NCBI RefSeq assembly: GCF_002999335.1
Contig: NW_020312763.1
Location: 124,001 to 188,000 of the forward strand
Direction of reading: 5' to 3'
Length of the DNA: 64,000 bases
DNA from: Cyclospora cayetanensis
Taxonomy: Eukaryota > Apicomplexa > Conoidasida > Eucoccidiorida > Eimeriidae
Within the stretch, counting starts at the first letter, position 1. Each line of letters begins with the position of its first letter. The notes beneath the pieces are model-generated. The model was not told the origin of the DNA. It ran no database searches and was given only the letters and a program-made list of their open reading frames with translations. Made by a program: the position numbers and the translations under genes. Below are positions 46,414 to 57,279 of the stretch, piece by piece.

Positions 46414-47100
46414 ATGGTAGGCCGGCGCCAACCAAGCTCCCAGATGTGTCCATCGACTGGAGTAGAATTTGATACTTCCGCTTATGAGGGTCCCTTCATG
46501 AAAGCGGACGAAGTGGCTGCCATGCGGGTGCTGTTCGAAGCTTGCGATCGGGACGGCAGTGGATCAGTACCGCTGAACGAGTTCAAAAGCCGGCTTGTAG
46601 TAAGCAGACACATACATATCTGTATCTTCGCCCTCAATAGCTAAATAAATAGCCTGAACATCTACCTTTTGCGTCTGGAGGTGAGGAGGCAGTGCATCTG
46701 CTCAGCTTTTGACCAGCACACGTTCAAACTGGGAGATTAGCATTACGAACATGCATATCTTCAGGCTGCTGGGTTTGATGTACGAGGCTGCGCATTGACT
46801 GATATTCTGGGTATCATCGATAGTAGCGGGCGTAAGGTGGTGACCTTCCCAGAATTTATGGAGCTGGTAACTCCATCGTCCGACCTTTCTTCACCCGACG
46901 AGGTTCTCAAAACCTTTCGGCAGATGGACTCTGACTCCACAGGTCGAATATGCCTAAAGCACATATGCAGGGCACTGAAGGAAGCAAATCTAGCAGGTAA
47001 TATTGGACAGGAGCTGCTGAGCCAAGCGGATGCAGACAATGATGGGTGCATACTATTTGAAGAGCTACAAGACGTGTTCAGCAAACAGACATATCCCTAA
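46414..47100 (+). CDS. Centrin-like EF-hand protein
   Basis: Exons 46414-46599 and 46765-47100 (TAA); the phases agree and give 173 residues, the usual centrin length. EF-hand 1 is canonical (DRDGSGSVPLNE). EF-hand 2 is degenerate (IDSSGRKVVTFPEF keeps the final Glu but lacks acidic positions). The centrin-type linker is followed by VLKTFRQMD. EF-hand 3 is DSDSTGRICLKH, with His in place of the last-position Glu. EF-hand 4 is canonical (DADNDGCILFEE). The frame around the intron, KSRLV then AAGFDVRG, matches the centrin helix (RALGFEP). Known: centrins are Ca-binding proteins of centrosomes and apical structures. Predicted Ca binding by loops 1 and 4 only. Calmodulin is less likely because of the N-terminal extension and sequence. 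The start is the ATG at 46414, preceded by an in-frame GTG. Confidence 0.82.
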
Positions 47101-47175
47101 GTATCCCTCACTATGTTCCGCGGACAATGCTAAAGTGATATTCCCATAGGCACATGTATTTGCACTTAGTCTGGC

Positions 47176-47649
47176 TTGAAACATATATCCCCCGGTTTCC
47201 ATGATAATTCGGAAAATTTGGCCAGATACCTACAAGGCCTCGTGGATGAATGCTCCACCAGCACGTTTATGGAGTACATGGCTGTTTTTTTTTCCCTGCG
47301 CCACCCCTTCATACTTTCATCACCAGTGCAAAGCGATCAAACAGCTGCCCTCGCGACATGGAATTGCCTAAACGATCTGCCTTTCGCGTGGGTCCCCCAC
47401 TTTATCCAAATGGGCAGCGTCATGGACTACATAGGTCACAAGCAGGCCATGCAAACCAAGGTTACCCCAGCCACACTCCTGATACTTGCACCTAGGTCGG
47501 CAAGTAGCCGTGACTCAATCGCCTACTACAAAGGTGCCATTCACCGAAAAGCCTTTCGGGAGTGGAGCTTAGCAATGGGTTGCGGTATGCTCCTCAACAT
47601 CCGCAGCATGATGAATTGGCCTGAGTATCTGAGACAGGCTGGTGGTTGA
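47176..47649 (+). other. Open frame of 157 codons, unrecognised
   Basis: An uninterrupted frame just upstream of the second retroelement remnant. No gag, protease or RT motif was visible, so it may be part of the element's gag-protease region after heavy decay, or chance. The region between it and 47.88 kb shows nothing. Confidence 0.25.
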
Positions 47650-47869
47650 CAGGCTTTAATTGTGAGCCTTCAGCTAGCCTTTGGCCGTCCCCCTTATGGC
47701 TATCGCTGAGCAGGGAGCTTAAATGAGAAAGTTCTGTGACCTCAAGGATCAAAAACGTCCTCAGAAACACCCCTCAGTCCACCAATAAATTAAGTATTTA
47801 TTCTTGCAACGCTTTACAATACCGCACATACACCCAGAATTTTTAGTATCCCTGTATTCAGCTTCATAA

Positions 47870-50420
47870 CAAACTTCATTTGAAAAACGCGGCATGGGTA
47901 ATTATTCAAACATGGACACTACAGGACCGGAGTAGAAGGCTATGCCTTAGTATTGACAAAGCATCAAATGGGTCAACACCTTTCTGCGCAATTGGCAACG
48001 CCCAAGCTTATATAAAGCAGCAAGCTACTCTGGATTTGAATGAGTATATCGAGGACGGATGGGTGGCTCGTTACCTAAACGACATGTCGGCATTCGTCCT
48101 AAACGTTCAAGAGCATCTGGAGCTTCCAGGGCATGCATTTTAGCTGTTGCTTGGACAGACAGTGGTGTATGGAGGGACAGTAATGTTTATTCTTTTTTGG
48201 GAACAGGTGGCCCTCTGGGAGTTCATCTTTCCGCTACAGCACTTCAACCTGGTCAGGCAAAAACTGAGGCAATCCAAGTGCGACCTGTACCTTATCGCAC
48301 GTGCAAGGAGGCTGAAAAGATACTGAGTACCGCAGTTCCAACCTTAAATTGGCTCGTAATACTGTTCCTTATCTACTGGCAAAATGCATTCTGTGTCTTG
48401 TATAGAGGAAGATAATGACGTAGCAAGGACGTTTGTCCGCTGCCTTACAATTCCTCCAGAAATTGCGCTGCACGATTATGAGCGTCTCTGACTAGTGCTA
48501 GTGATGTAGGGGTGGATGCTATTTTACCCTTTAAGGCTACCAATTTTCCCCTCAACCATATTATTCCTTGTTGTTTTACTCGTTCCACCGGAGCTCATCA
48601 GCGGCATCCAGTACGGGAAATAGGGCTCTATGCAGTTTGATGAAAGGTGAAGACATGCTGGCGCTATTTTGATGGACGCGATTCTTCTTTCTAGACTGCC
48701 ATCAGGCTTGAACATACCTTACGAGGACTTTTCATAACTTTGATAACCCTAGGTTGTTCACAAGCTTACAACGCCTCCTGCAGTGATCCTTGAGAGTGAA
48801 GTACGTTACTACCGTCAGCGACGTGGTCGTGGACGCGCGCTTACAGCGCCCCAGAGACTGATTATCGTGCAGCGCGACCGCCCATGTCCGTGCTTAATCA
48901 CAGCTTCCACCAAATGTGCGTACATTCTGTGCCGTTTGCATCAATACATCACCCAGCATTGCCAAAATCCAGAAGGGCGAAAAAGGTTAATTGAGGATGG
49001 CCTAGCTTGGTTCAAAAAAAGCGAGGACTTGCTCGCTTGAAAAAGCCGACTTTGCTCGGCAATGTTGCTTTTGCAGACTCCACGATCATGTTCCTGCAGA
49101 CCACGATGGGATTCACAGTACACTGCAAAAGATGCTCACGCTCCTTTTGGTGGTCTGGGTTGCGTCCCGCAGCAGAGATGCATGCAGTATCATGCCCAGA
49201 TTCTCAGAGCTAAGGCCGCGCAATTACTTTGAGCCCCAGAAGTGGTAGAGCCTTCCATATTCTTAAACGATTTGGACTGCTCTTACTACGAATATATTTT
49301 TCGGACTTTGATAGTCAAGGGCTACGATAGCACCTACGCCGTTGTCAACAGATCCTGCAAATATGCTCATATCATTCATTGCTTTAGCTCTATCACGGCC
49401 CAGAAAGGAGACCAATTATTCCGAATTCACTTACTAAGGCATCATAATTCCTCAGATGTATCATTGCGAATATCGATCTGAGGTTTCTTAGTGCGTTCTG
49501 GGGAGCTTGCTTGACCCACCTTCGTAATGGCCATAATGCGTCTAATGCGAACCACCCTCAGGCATATGACCAAATAGAGCGCACCGATTGCACCCTTCTG
49601 CAGTAAATGCCACTCAATGCTTTAAGAAATCCAGCTGACTGGTTCGTATCTCTCTATTACCCCGAGTGGGTTTATGATAAGGCAATTAATCCTGCTAGAT
49701 GCTGCTCTTTCTCTTCCAAAGTCCGCACTGGGGATTTCTTCTTCAATGGGGGCCTTCAGCTATTGCCCCAGGGTCAGCAGCCATTTCTATCAGCGAAGGG
49801 ATTCATAGAATATTTGGATAGCACGTTCAAATGCACAGGCGAAGCTTATGAGAGCAAGCGGTTAAAGTATAAGTGGGCTGTGTGTAAAGAGCTTGGACAT
49901 TTAGTCCTGGTGAACTAGCAGATTCTACAAAGTCCATCAGAAGGTGATCAGACAAAAAGGTTTCGCGGCCAGGTGGCTGAGCTATTCCGAGATTCTCCCA
50001 TGGATCAATGATCTTTCTCACTCTGGAATTTTCGCAAAGCTTGAGCACTTTTGAAATTATTTGTGTTCGCTTCCTGAAGACGTTTTAAAGCTCTTCGAAA
50101 TTCTCCTCGACTTTGCCGACAGGCAAGTAACCAATATGGAAAAGGAGGATCCACAGAACGCGCTGAAACTCTGGATTCCACGACTCTTGAGCACTGATGG
50201 CATACTAGACGGAAGTGTCTAGTGAAATGGGGCGGGGAATGCCAACCTCAGTGGTTGCCGAAGGGGAAGATAAAGGTTTCATTTTATGCGGTAGAATTCG
50301 GCTGGCTTTAACGATGGTTGCCAAGGGCGCTATTCCTCTCATTGTCATGGTATATGTACTTCCCCGACGCAGATTCTGCCTAAAAGAACTACTCCCTTTA
50401 GAGGTATTGCTTTAAAGTCC
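47870..50420 (+). mobile_element. Decayed Ty3/gypsy (chromovirus-like) retrotransposon, copy 2
   Basis: Ordered pol fragments in three frames with stops. The RT palm is at about 47.95-48.13 kb (FCAIGNAQAY for FGLTNAPATF; ARYLNDMSAF for VYLDDILVF, so the YxDD site reads YLND). The RT thumb is at about 48.19-48.34 kb (YSFLGTGGPLGVH, AKTEAIQVRPVPY). The integrase zinc-binding start is at about 49.09-49.20 kb (FWWSGLRP, VSCPDSQ). The integrase core is at about 49.33-49.44 kb (YDSTYAVVNRSCKYAHIIHC, SITAQKGDQLF) and about 49.54-49.69 kb (ANHPQAYDQIER, ADWFVSLYYPEWVYDKA). The C-terminal part is at about 49.85-49.92 kb (GHLVLVN). A chromodomain-like LVKWGGECQPQWLP is at about 50.22-50.26 kb. The last motif and the NHPQA block match copy 1, so both belong to one family. 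No LTRs were seen. Confidence 0.88.
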
Positions 50421-53400
50421 CGATTATCCTTGTTGCGTTGTCCTCTATTTCAGATTTATGAGTAGGCAGTGTCACGTATGTTGCCCCAACATTCTGTCTT
50501 TTGTCTCGTATGTGCCTTAGAAATTGACAATGCTGTGTGTGGCTGCTGTACGTGCATGCCAATATTGCTGTTTGAAGCAGTTAGGTACTTCTGTACCAAT
50601 GTTCATTTTGATTCCGTTTAAGCATATTAGTTATTTTCGGTTTTCTCCTAGTAGAAGGTGAATAGATGTTAGCGCGCGACCAAAGTGAGTGATCGCGTCG
50701 CCACAGTCCTGTTTGTTTAGTTTATCGACCGTGCTTGGCTAGTGTGCGTGCTTTTCTGCCCATCAAACCTTCTTCACCAACTATCGCACACATCGCTTTT
50801 CTTCTTTGCACCATTTTTCGCGTTTCGACCAGGAGTTCGGAAACGGCTCGAGCTCGCGCCATGTCCTGCACGCAGTTGGTCCCGAAGTTCAGACGTGGAA
50901 CTCGAGGACGTGTTTTATTATGGAGAACAAGATGTAAAGAGCTAAGCTACACGCAAAGCTTCCTACTATACACGTCCAAAAGAACTAGTCAGTATATCAA
51001 CGATAGTCTTGCCTATGCCTATATCTTATCTATTGCCGAATGCTGTGGGCTCCGTAAAAGGCGACGTAGTGGTGAATTGCGTGTGCGATAGATACCGTGT
51101 GAGAGTTCTCGTGAATAGTCCAAGTGCTTAGGGGTTGCAGCTGCGCGCACCCTAGCTGTCCCGCTTCCTTCATTTCGGAACTCCGGGAGGCGAGGTCAGG
51201 AAATGGGAGGCGTCTTTGCAAAAATGCTCAGTGCCTTTCTATCAATTTTGTATTGAGTAGGAAGTTTAGTGTATCCCTGAAAATGCCTTAAATGGGGTGT
51301 TGCAGCGCACACACAAGCCAGCGTCGATGACGCTACAGTCGTGGAGTGTCTCTTTTTGCGTCGGCCTTTCTTTGAAGCATTGAGTCGGACATTGTGACAT
51401 GAACTCTTTAGATTATATCTGACGCTTGAATTGAAGGCCTGCAGTAGCAGCGCCAGTGGGCTTGAAAGCGGGCGGACAGAGCTTAAATCTGACGACCTTT
51501 CCGCAAAGTATTCTCATTGACACCTAGGCAGTAAAAAGAGGACCTCGTGCTGAGGCAGGCTTCGAAAGGTTTGGTTTGGTTGTACAAATTAGTAACAAAT
51601 TCATACATGCATTCACAGCCTGCCTTGGAGACACTTGCTACCACACAGAGTTGAAGAGGCCCAGGACAGTGCTAGAATTCGTCGGCTAGAACCATTTCAA
51701 AACACAGCTTGCCTTCAGGGGCCCTGATATGTGGACGACTCCAGTAAAAGAGGAGATAGCTATAGACGAGCTGTGGGACCTGGTTTGGGGCCTACTCAAG
51801 CTTGGTAGGGTATTTTTATTATTTCATAAGCTCGTTACCCCCCAGCAGTGGTTATCAGGCGAGGTTCTCCCAGCGTTGCGTCTGGCCGTCTACAAATGAG
51901 GGCACGGCACCTATCTCTACTTGAACTTGCCTCAAGCCCTCGTGAGAGCTTTCCGGGCTCAGCGACAAAATGCTAGTCATAGCTATTTGCACAGCCAGTT
52001 GTTGTTGTGAGCTCGTGTTTGCCAAGGACCTCTCTTCATGGCCACTGGAGTGGGTTGCACGAACGGGTTCTCAGTCCGGTGGTGGAGCTGGGAGCATTGT
52101 CCGAAGGGCTTTGTCATTCTCAAGGCACCGGAACTATCGATTGCTGATTCTTAGCAGAAATACTCGCACACATGTAACAGGACCAGCCACCCTTGCACAC
52201 TTCAGAATATAGTAGCAAAAAGAAGAGGACATTGACTCTGGCTTTGCCCACACGCAAAGGAGTGGTAAATTCATACAATATGACGCGGTTTCCAGTGCAT
52301 GCGGGCTAGCTGCTAGATCACACTGACTGTGAATGCTTGGAGTACCTATAGGGTACAGCTGCATAGCTTAGTGGCATTTCTTGCACAGTAGGATTAGCTT
52401 CATGCAGTAAGCTTCATATCAAGGTTCAGTGCGTGTGCGGTAGATGAAAGACACAACAAGCTCCCAAACTATCGGATCGCTGCGAGGGTGGAAAATTATG
52501 TAGCCCCAGCTGTTCCTCTTTCTTTAAGGCAAAGCTCTGACGAGTCCTAGCAGTGGAAGGAGGGAGTTCGTTAGGAATAGCACTGTATAAAGTCCTGTCA
52601 AGTTATTATTCAGGGGAGAGTGAAAAGTTTTCCTACCGAGAGCCTAGATAAAACCTAACAACTCGACGACGTCGCATGTCTCGGTGCAGCTGTTTCCTGC
52701 CAATCCAGTGGCTGTGGATGTAGTGGTGGAAGAAATACCTGATGGCGGTGGAAATCGTCTGTATGCTCGGTCCAAGTACACCGGAGGGTGACACTGGGCT
52801 CCAGACTCAACACAAATTATGCAGGAAGTTATTATTATTTCAAAAGGCGTCCCTTCTTCCCGTGCCCAGCGTCTCGGAGTTCCTACACTTGCTAGGGAAT
52901 CAGTGTGCATAGCTGTACCTGGTGAGCACTCTTCAGCACTCACACCTGCATTCAAATAGCATTTAGTGCACACACACAGAACATTGCGACTTATTGTAAA
53001 GCACAAGCACTACTAAGTTAAAATGAGGTATACGAGCAGACAAGTCGATTATTCAACTTTTTAGCGATTCTCAACTGAACATTATCAGTGTAGCGTTGAA
53101 TTTTGAAGTGTAACTTAACGCAGTACAGTGTCGTGGTGGAAACAGAAGAAGCGTTTCACCTTTGGTGCACTTCAAATTTTTTTAAAAGAAGCAAGGAAAC
53201 TGCAGCACTGGTGCCGGATGGAGAATATTAGGAGTGTCAAGTTTCGGTAGCAGATATTTACGCAGACGCGGGCAAGATTCCGAAGCCAGTGATCACTGGC
53301 TAAGAATGACCGTGTGCTACTCCCTCTCCAGGTTGAGCGACTAGACTAGGAGATGGTAGATATTGGAGTAAGGAAACAGCGATGGGTGTCAAATAGGGGG

Positions 53401-54084
53401 AGGAAGGCCAGAATTGAAAATGAAACAATCCATTCAGTCCTGGACCAAAGTCCATACGACTGGAGTGGTACCGTGCCTTCTACCATTTTACTAGCTAGAA
53501 ACCTCTAGCCAGTAAGAATGAAAGCTGCAATAAAATGAATGCCTAATTTACTTGAATTTGGAAATTCTTTTTTGGAATGTAGGACAACGGTACTGGGTGC
53601 CATGGGGCTTTGAGGGGTGTTCCAGTTCTCTCCAGCAACATGGCAACACTGCGTACCCACGTGGAAAAAGTTCGAAAGTAGTCCGCGTACACAGAGACTG
53701 CTGTGTCTGTGAACATCATATCGATTCAATCCTGCATACTTCCTGATATACTAGCGAAGGCGTTGCTTTCCATTCTGGGCTTCTGTTGTGCCATCTTGGC
53801 ATTTGCAGCAGGTGCTCCCCTCTGTATTCTTTTCACCAGATTATCAGAAGCAAAGGTCGTAACTGATGGATAAAGCCTAAGCTGTTATCCTTCCAAGTAT
53901 TTCGGTGCACCATTATTCTGGGCACAGGAATCGGCAGCATCACCAGTATCCATGCATGCATGTAGCTATCGACGCTTTGTAAGCAGGTTTTACCCAAAAT
54001 TTCGCTTAGCGGCAGTTTATTGGGGAATCCACGTCTGGCCGATCCACGCGGTAAAATTAAACGTGCAGGGTAGTTTCGGCAAAT
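50421..54084. other. 3.7 kb without a recognised gene
   Basis: Candidate fragments only. A 56-codon frame at 51729-51899 (+, starts MWTTPVKEEIAIDELWDLVW) has a donor-like gtaggg inside. A minus frame at 53006-52644 has an acceptor-like gaatgcag before VSAEECSPGTAMH and reads openly to GFI-stop. A frame at 50735-51091 (+) shows no motif. None can be joined to a recognisable product. Confidence 0.35.
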
Positions 54085-56224
54085 ATGAAACAGGACAAGT
54101 CACTGCCCCTCTTGCAAGACCCTGGGGCCATCGAGGCGGCGAATTTTGCAACAAATCAACTACCATGCTGCGAAGGAGCTAGTGTACCCTTCAGAGACCT
54201 GCAAAAGGCGCGTCTGGCCTTCAGAACCAAAGACATCGACGCCACAAGGTAGATGGCCAGGCAGCAATGCAATCAATTCCTGCGGCGAGCCGTGCTAGCG
54301 GCTCTTTGAGGTTACTTTGGGGGCTTCCTGTAAACCTAGTCGTTTGGGCCGTATCAGTGGTAAAGTGGCTTATCTGATGTGTGCCGTGGCTTGTGCCTCT
54401 CAGAGCTGCTCATCAACAGCGTAATCTTCACAACCACGAGCAAAACGGCTATGACGAACTCTCGGGTGTCCACAGAGAAGCACACAAGACAACTTCTTCG
54501 GAGTACCTAAAAGCTGTTGTTTTCGGAGGCCTCGATGGTAAAGTAATCATTTCCACAGGGGCTTCTACATCTCCACTCAATGTGGTTTCCTATTAAGCAA
54601 TGACGAGACTGTAGAATGATGGTACCATTTCACTCAGTTGCAGCGTTCTCACTTTCCCTCGTTGCTTCGAATGTGACTGCAGGAATCGTGACGATCTTTG
54701 CGATTGTTGCTGGATGCGTCGGTGCGAACTTACACCCCTCCAAGGTTGTTATTATAGGTATTGGGAATCTTTTAGCTGATGCAATAAGCATGGGCTTCGG
54801 CGAGTTTGTAAGCTCTGCAGCAGAAGAGGACTTTGTTAAGAGCGAACGCGAGCGCGAGGAATGGTATGATACCTCCCACATCATCCTTTGCTTTTGCCAC
54901 CGACAAAGTAGAGAAATATACACACAAGGCATATCCCTCAGAGTTCAGGGCAGATGCAGGAGTACCTGTATCACATACATGGTGCCTTTGATACTAAAGG
55001 TTTTCACTCGAACCACCTACTACCGGTTGGCATGACTTGACTGCAATGTGTGCGATGTAGGGAAATAGAAAACTGTCCAGATGAAGAAAAACAAGAAATG
55101 ATCGAGATTTATAGGGATCGCTATGGTTTTACGGAAGAGGACGCAGACTCGCTTGTCAGAATTTCGTTCAAGTACAGAGAGTTCTTTGTGCGACACATGA
55201 TGGTCGAAGAGTTGGGATTAATGCCAGTCGAGGGTCCGAGCCCGATTAGAAGAGGTAATGTTCATCTTTCGGTGCCCTCTTTCCTATTCCGGTTATCTGA
55301 TAGCGGTGCCATCCTGGAAGTAGGACCTACACGATACAGGCAGCAAGCGTATAGATGCAAAACATTTATTGCAGGCACTGTATAATCCTGAGAGCTTTCT
55401 TCTGTAGAAGATGGGGTCGTTATTGGCGCTCGTGTCTGTGTTCTACCACTTTATGCAAGAGCTAATGCCCCCGGAAAGTCTTGCCTCTCTCTGTTTGATT
55501 CCATCAACCAATGCAGTGTTATGTCACAGGCGCGGTAATGTTTACTGCCTTTTCCACATTTGGATTGCTTCCATTGGCGGGTTTTGTTGCTTGGATAACT
55601 ATGTCGGGAACGAGCACGGATAGCCGCTTGGCATTTGTGATGGCTTGCGCTGTATCGGGCGTGGCACTATTCATTTTGGGCTTTTTAAAGGTAAGCATAA
55701 AAAACCTAGTTTCTTTGTTTGATATCGAGTAGGATGGAGGTTATCGCGCTGAAGTACTCATGCAAAAACTGTCCTCGTGAAAACACAAGAGCTGCAGTCA
55801 TGTGTTTTCATTACCCAGCACTCATGTGATGCGAGACCGTTGTTGCCTGGTTGAGTTCACGAGTTCGCGTTTACAATCTGGTGGATGAGACTCCTCAGGG
55901 TCGCTTTGTCAATCAAAGTTCTCTGAAATCTGGGCTTCTCATGATTCTCAATGGAACGTGCGCTGGCACTGTCGCGTACACTGTCGGAGCTTCTTTAGAG
56001 GTATGTCTTCAGCTGAGTGTTGGTGAAGTATTTTGTTTGAAGTCTTGCGAGCAACAAAGCCCACGCAGTGAGGACTATTTGAGGCGGCCTCGTGCGTTTT
56101 GTGTTCCGACAGTATTCAAATGCACGTTGTTGAGGGCACCCGTAATCACGTTCCTGGGTTGAGCATGCCGTGCACATTGTTTACGTATGGGCTGCTGCAG
56201 AGCATTGCCTCAGGAACGTTGTAA
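54085..56224 (+). CDS. VIT: Vacuolar iron transporter family protein
   Basis: Exons 54085-54248, 54404-54537, 54683-54863, 55061-55254, 55530-55690, 55899-56000 and 56201-56224 (TAA); the phases agree and give 319 residues. VIT-family (CCC1-like) proteins move Fe2+, in exchange for protons, into vacuoles or other acidic stores for detoxification. Landmarks: an N-terminal LAFRTKDIDATRAAH segment; TM1 EYLKAVVFGGLDGIVTIFAI with the family LDG Asp; TM2 with ISMGFGEFVSSAAEEDFVKS; the Glu-rich cytoplasmic metal-binding helices (EREREEWEIENCPDEEKQEM and FVRHMMVEELGLMP); TM3-TM4 AVMFTAFSTFGLLPLAGF and ACAVSGVALFILGFLKGR; and TM5 SGLLMILNGTCAGTVAYTVG. The exon 1 start was chosen because it is the first ATG in the only phase that agrees. 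The gene ends 1.06 kb from the convergent symporter gene. Confidence 0.93.
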
Positions 56225-57279
56225 CCCAATACGTATGGGTTGTTCGTTACTGCGCAAAGTAGATGGAAGGTCACAGTAGGTTATTAGTGCCTCGCAGAGC
56301 CTAAGAATACCACAGCCTCCTTGTATTGAATTCTGTAGGAGTTAACTGCACCCTCACGCTTTATGGCTTGGGCAGCAGCATAAGGGGCCTTTACAAGTTC
56401 CACTATTGCGGACCTAGCATCCCTTTCACAGAGTGAGGCCGCTACATATTTGGCCTTGTGAATGAGAAGTGGGGGAATGAAAATGTCGGCGTTCTTGACA
56501 TTCGCACGAGCGGTTCAGTTAATTAGGAGGATAGGGCACTAAGTCACCACTTCGGCTTCAGTGCTGAGATTCTGCGGTTGCACCGCCTGCAGGCCGAACC
56601 GCTGTGCAAGTTTTCACAAAACTACCACGCTTTGGGCAGATGTGTTTTTGCCATCGCGAACTGATTCGCAAATTCCCGTAGTCCCTGTGAAGTATATTTG
56701 CATTGATTCCCACCAAATGCTCCATGATTGTAGTGCCAGCGCCCCATTTACATGGTAAACTTCAGAAAAACAATGTCACTGACGCTGCAAGGTAACCTTA
56801 ATGCAGATGTGCTGCAGTAAAGGCTTTACTGAGTGTGTAACCATGCATAGCTACTTCACACATACAATAAATATTGCTGGAAGAACCTGCTGCCGAAGGC
56901 ACTGGCGATGCGGGTCCGTCCGGGGAGCGGGCAGCATAGGTATTGACATATTGTTCTCAGCAGCCTAATTTTGGTATACTGCTGGGCACCGGCACTCAGT
57001 GGAGCCACCGAAAGGAAGTTCGCCGCCGTTGAAGTCTACACATTGCATGTAGCCGCGACGGCAGACAGCAGTGCCATTGTGATGCAAGGCACATAGGTAG
57101 GTGTTCGCTCTATGCATCGTTTGCTTGTATGACATATTAAACTCTTCCCTCGAGAAAAAATCGTTGCTAAATCTTGATCTAAATCCCATTTTTTCACTGC
57201 TTTTCTGCGAAGACGTGCACAAGACATCACAAGCGTCAGCACAGCATTCTTTTCAACTTTATAGATGTGGCAAAATAGC
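56225..57279. other. Intergenic between convergent genes
   Basis: Contains the 3' UTRs of the iron transporter (+) and the symporter-like gene (-). Only short frames; no RNA gene or repeat recognised. Confidence 0.5.
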
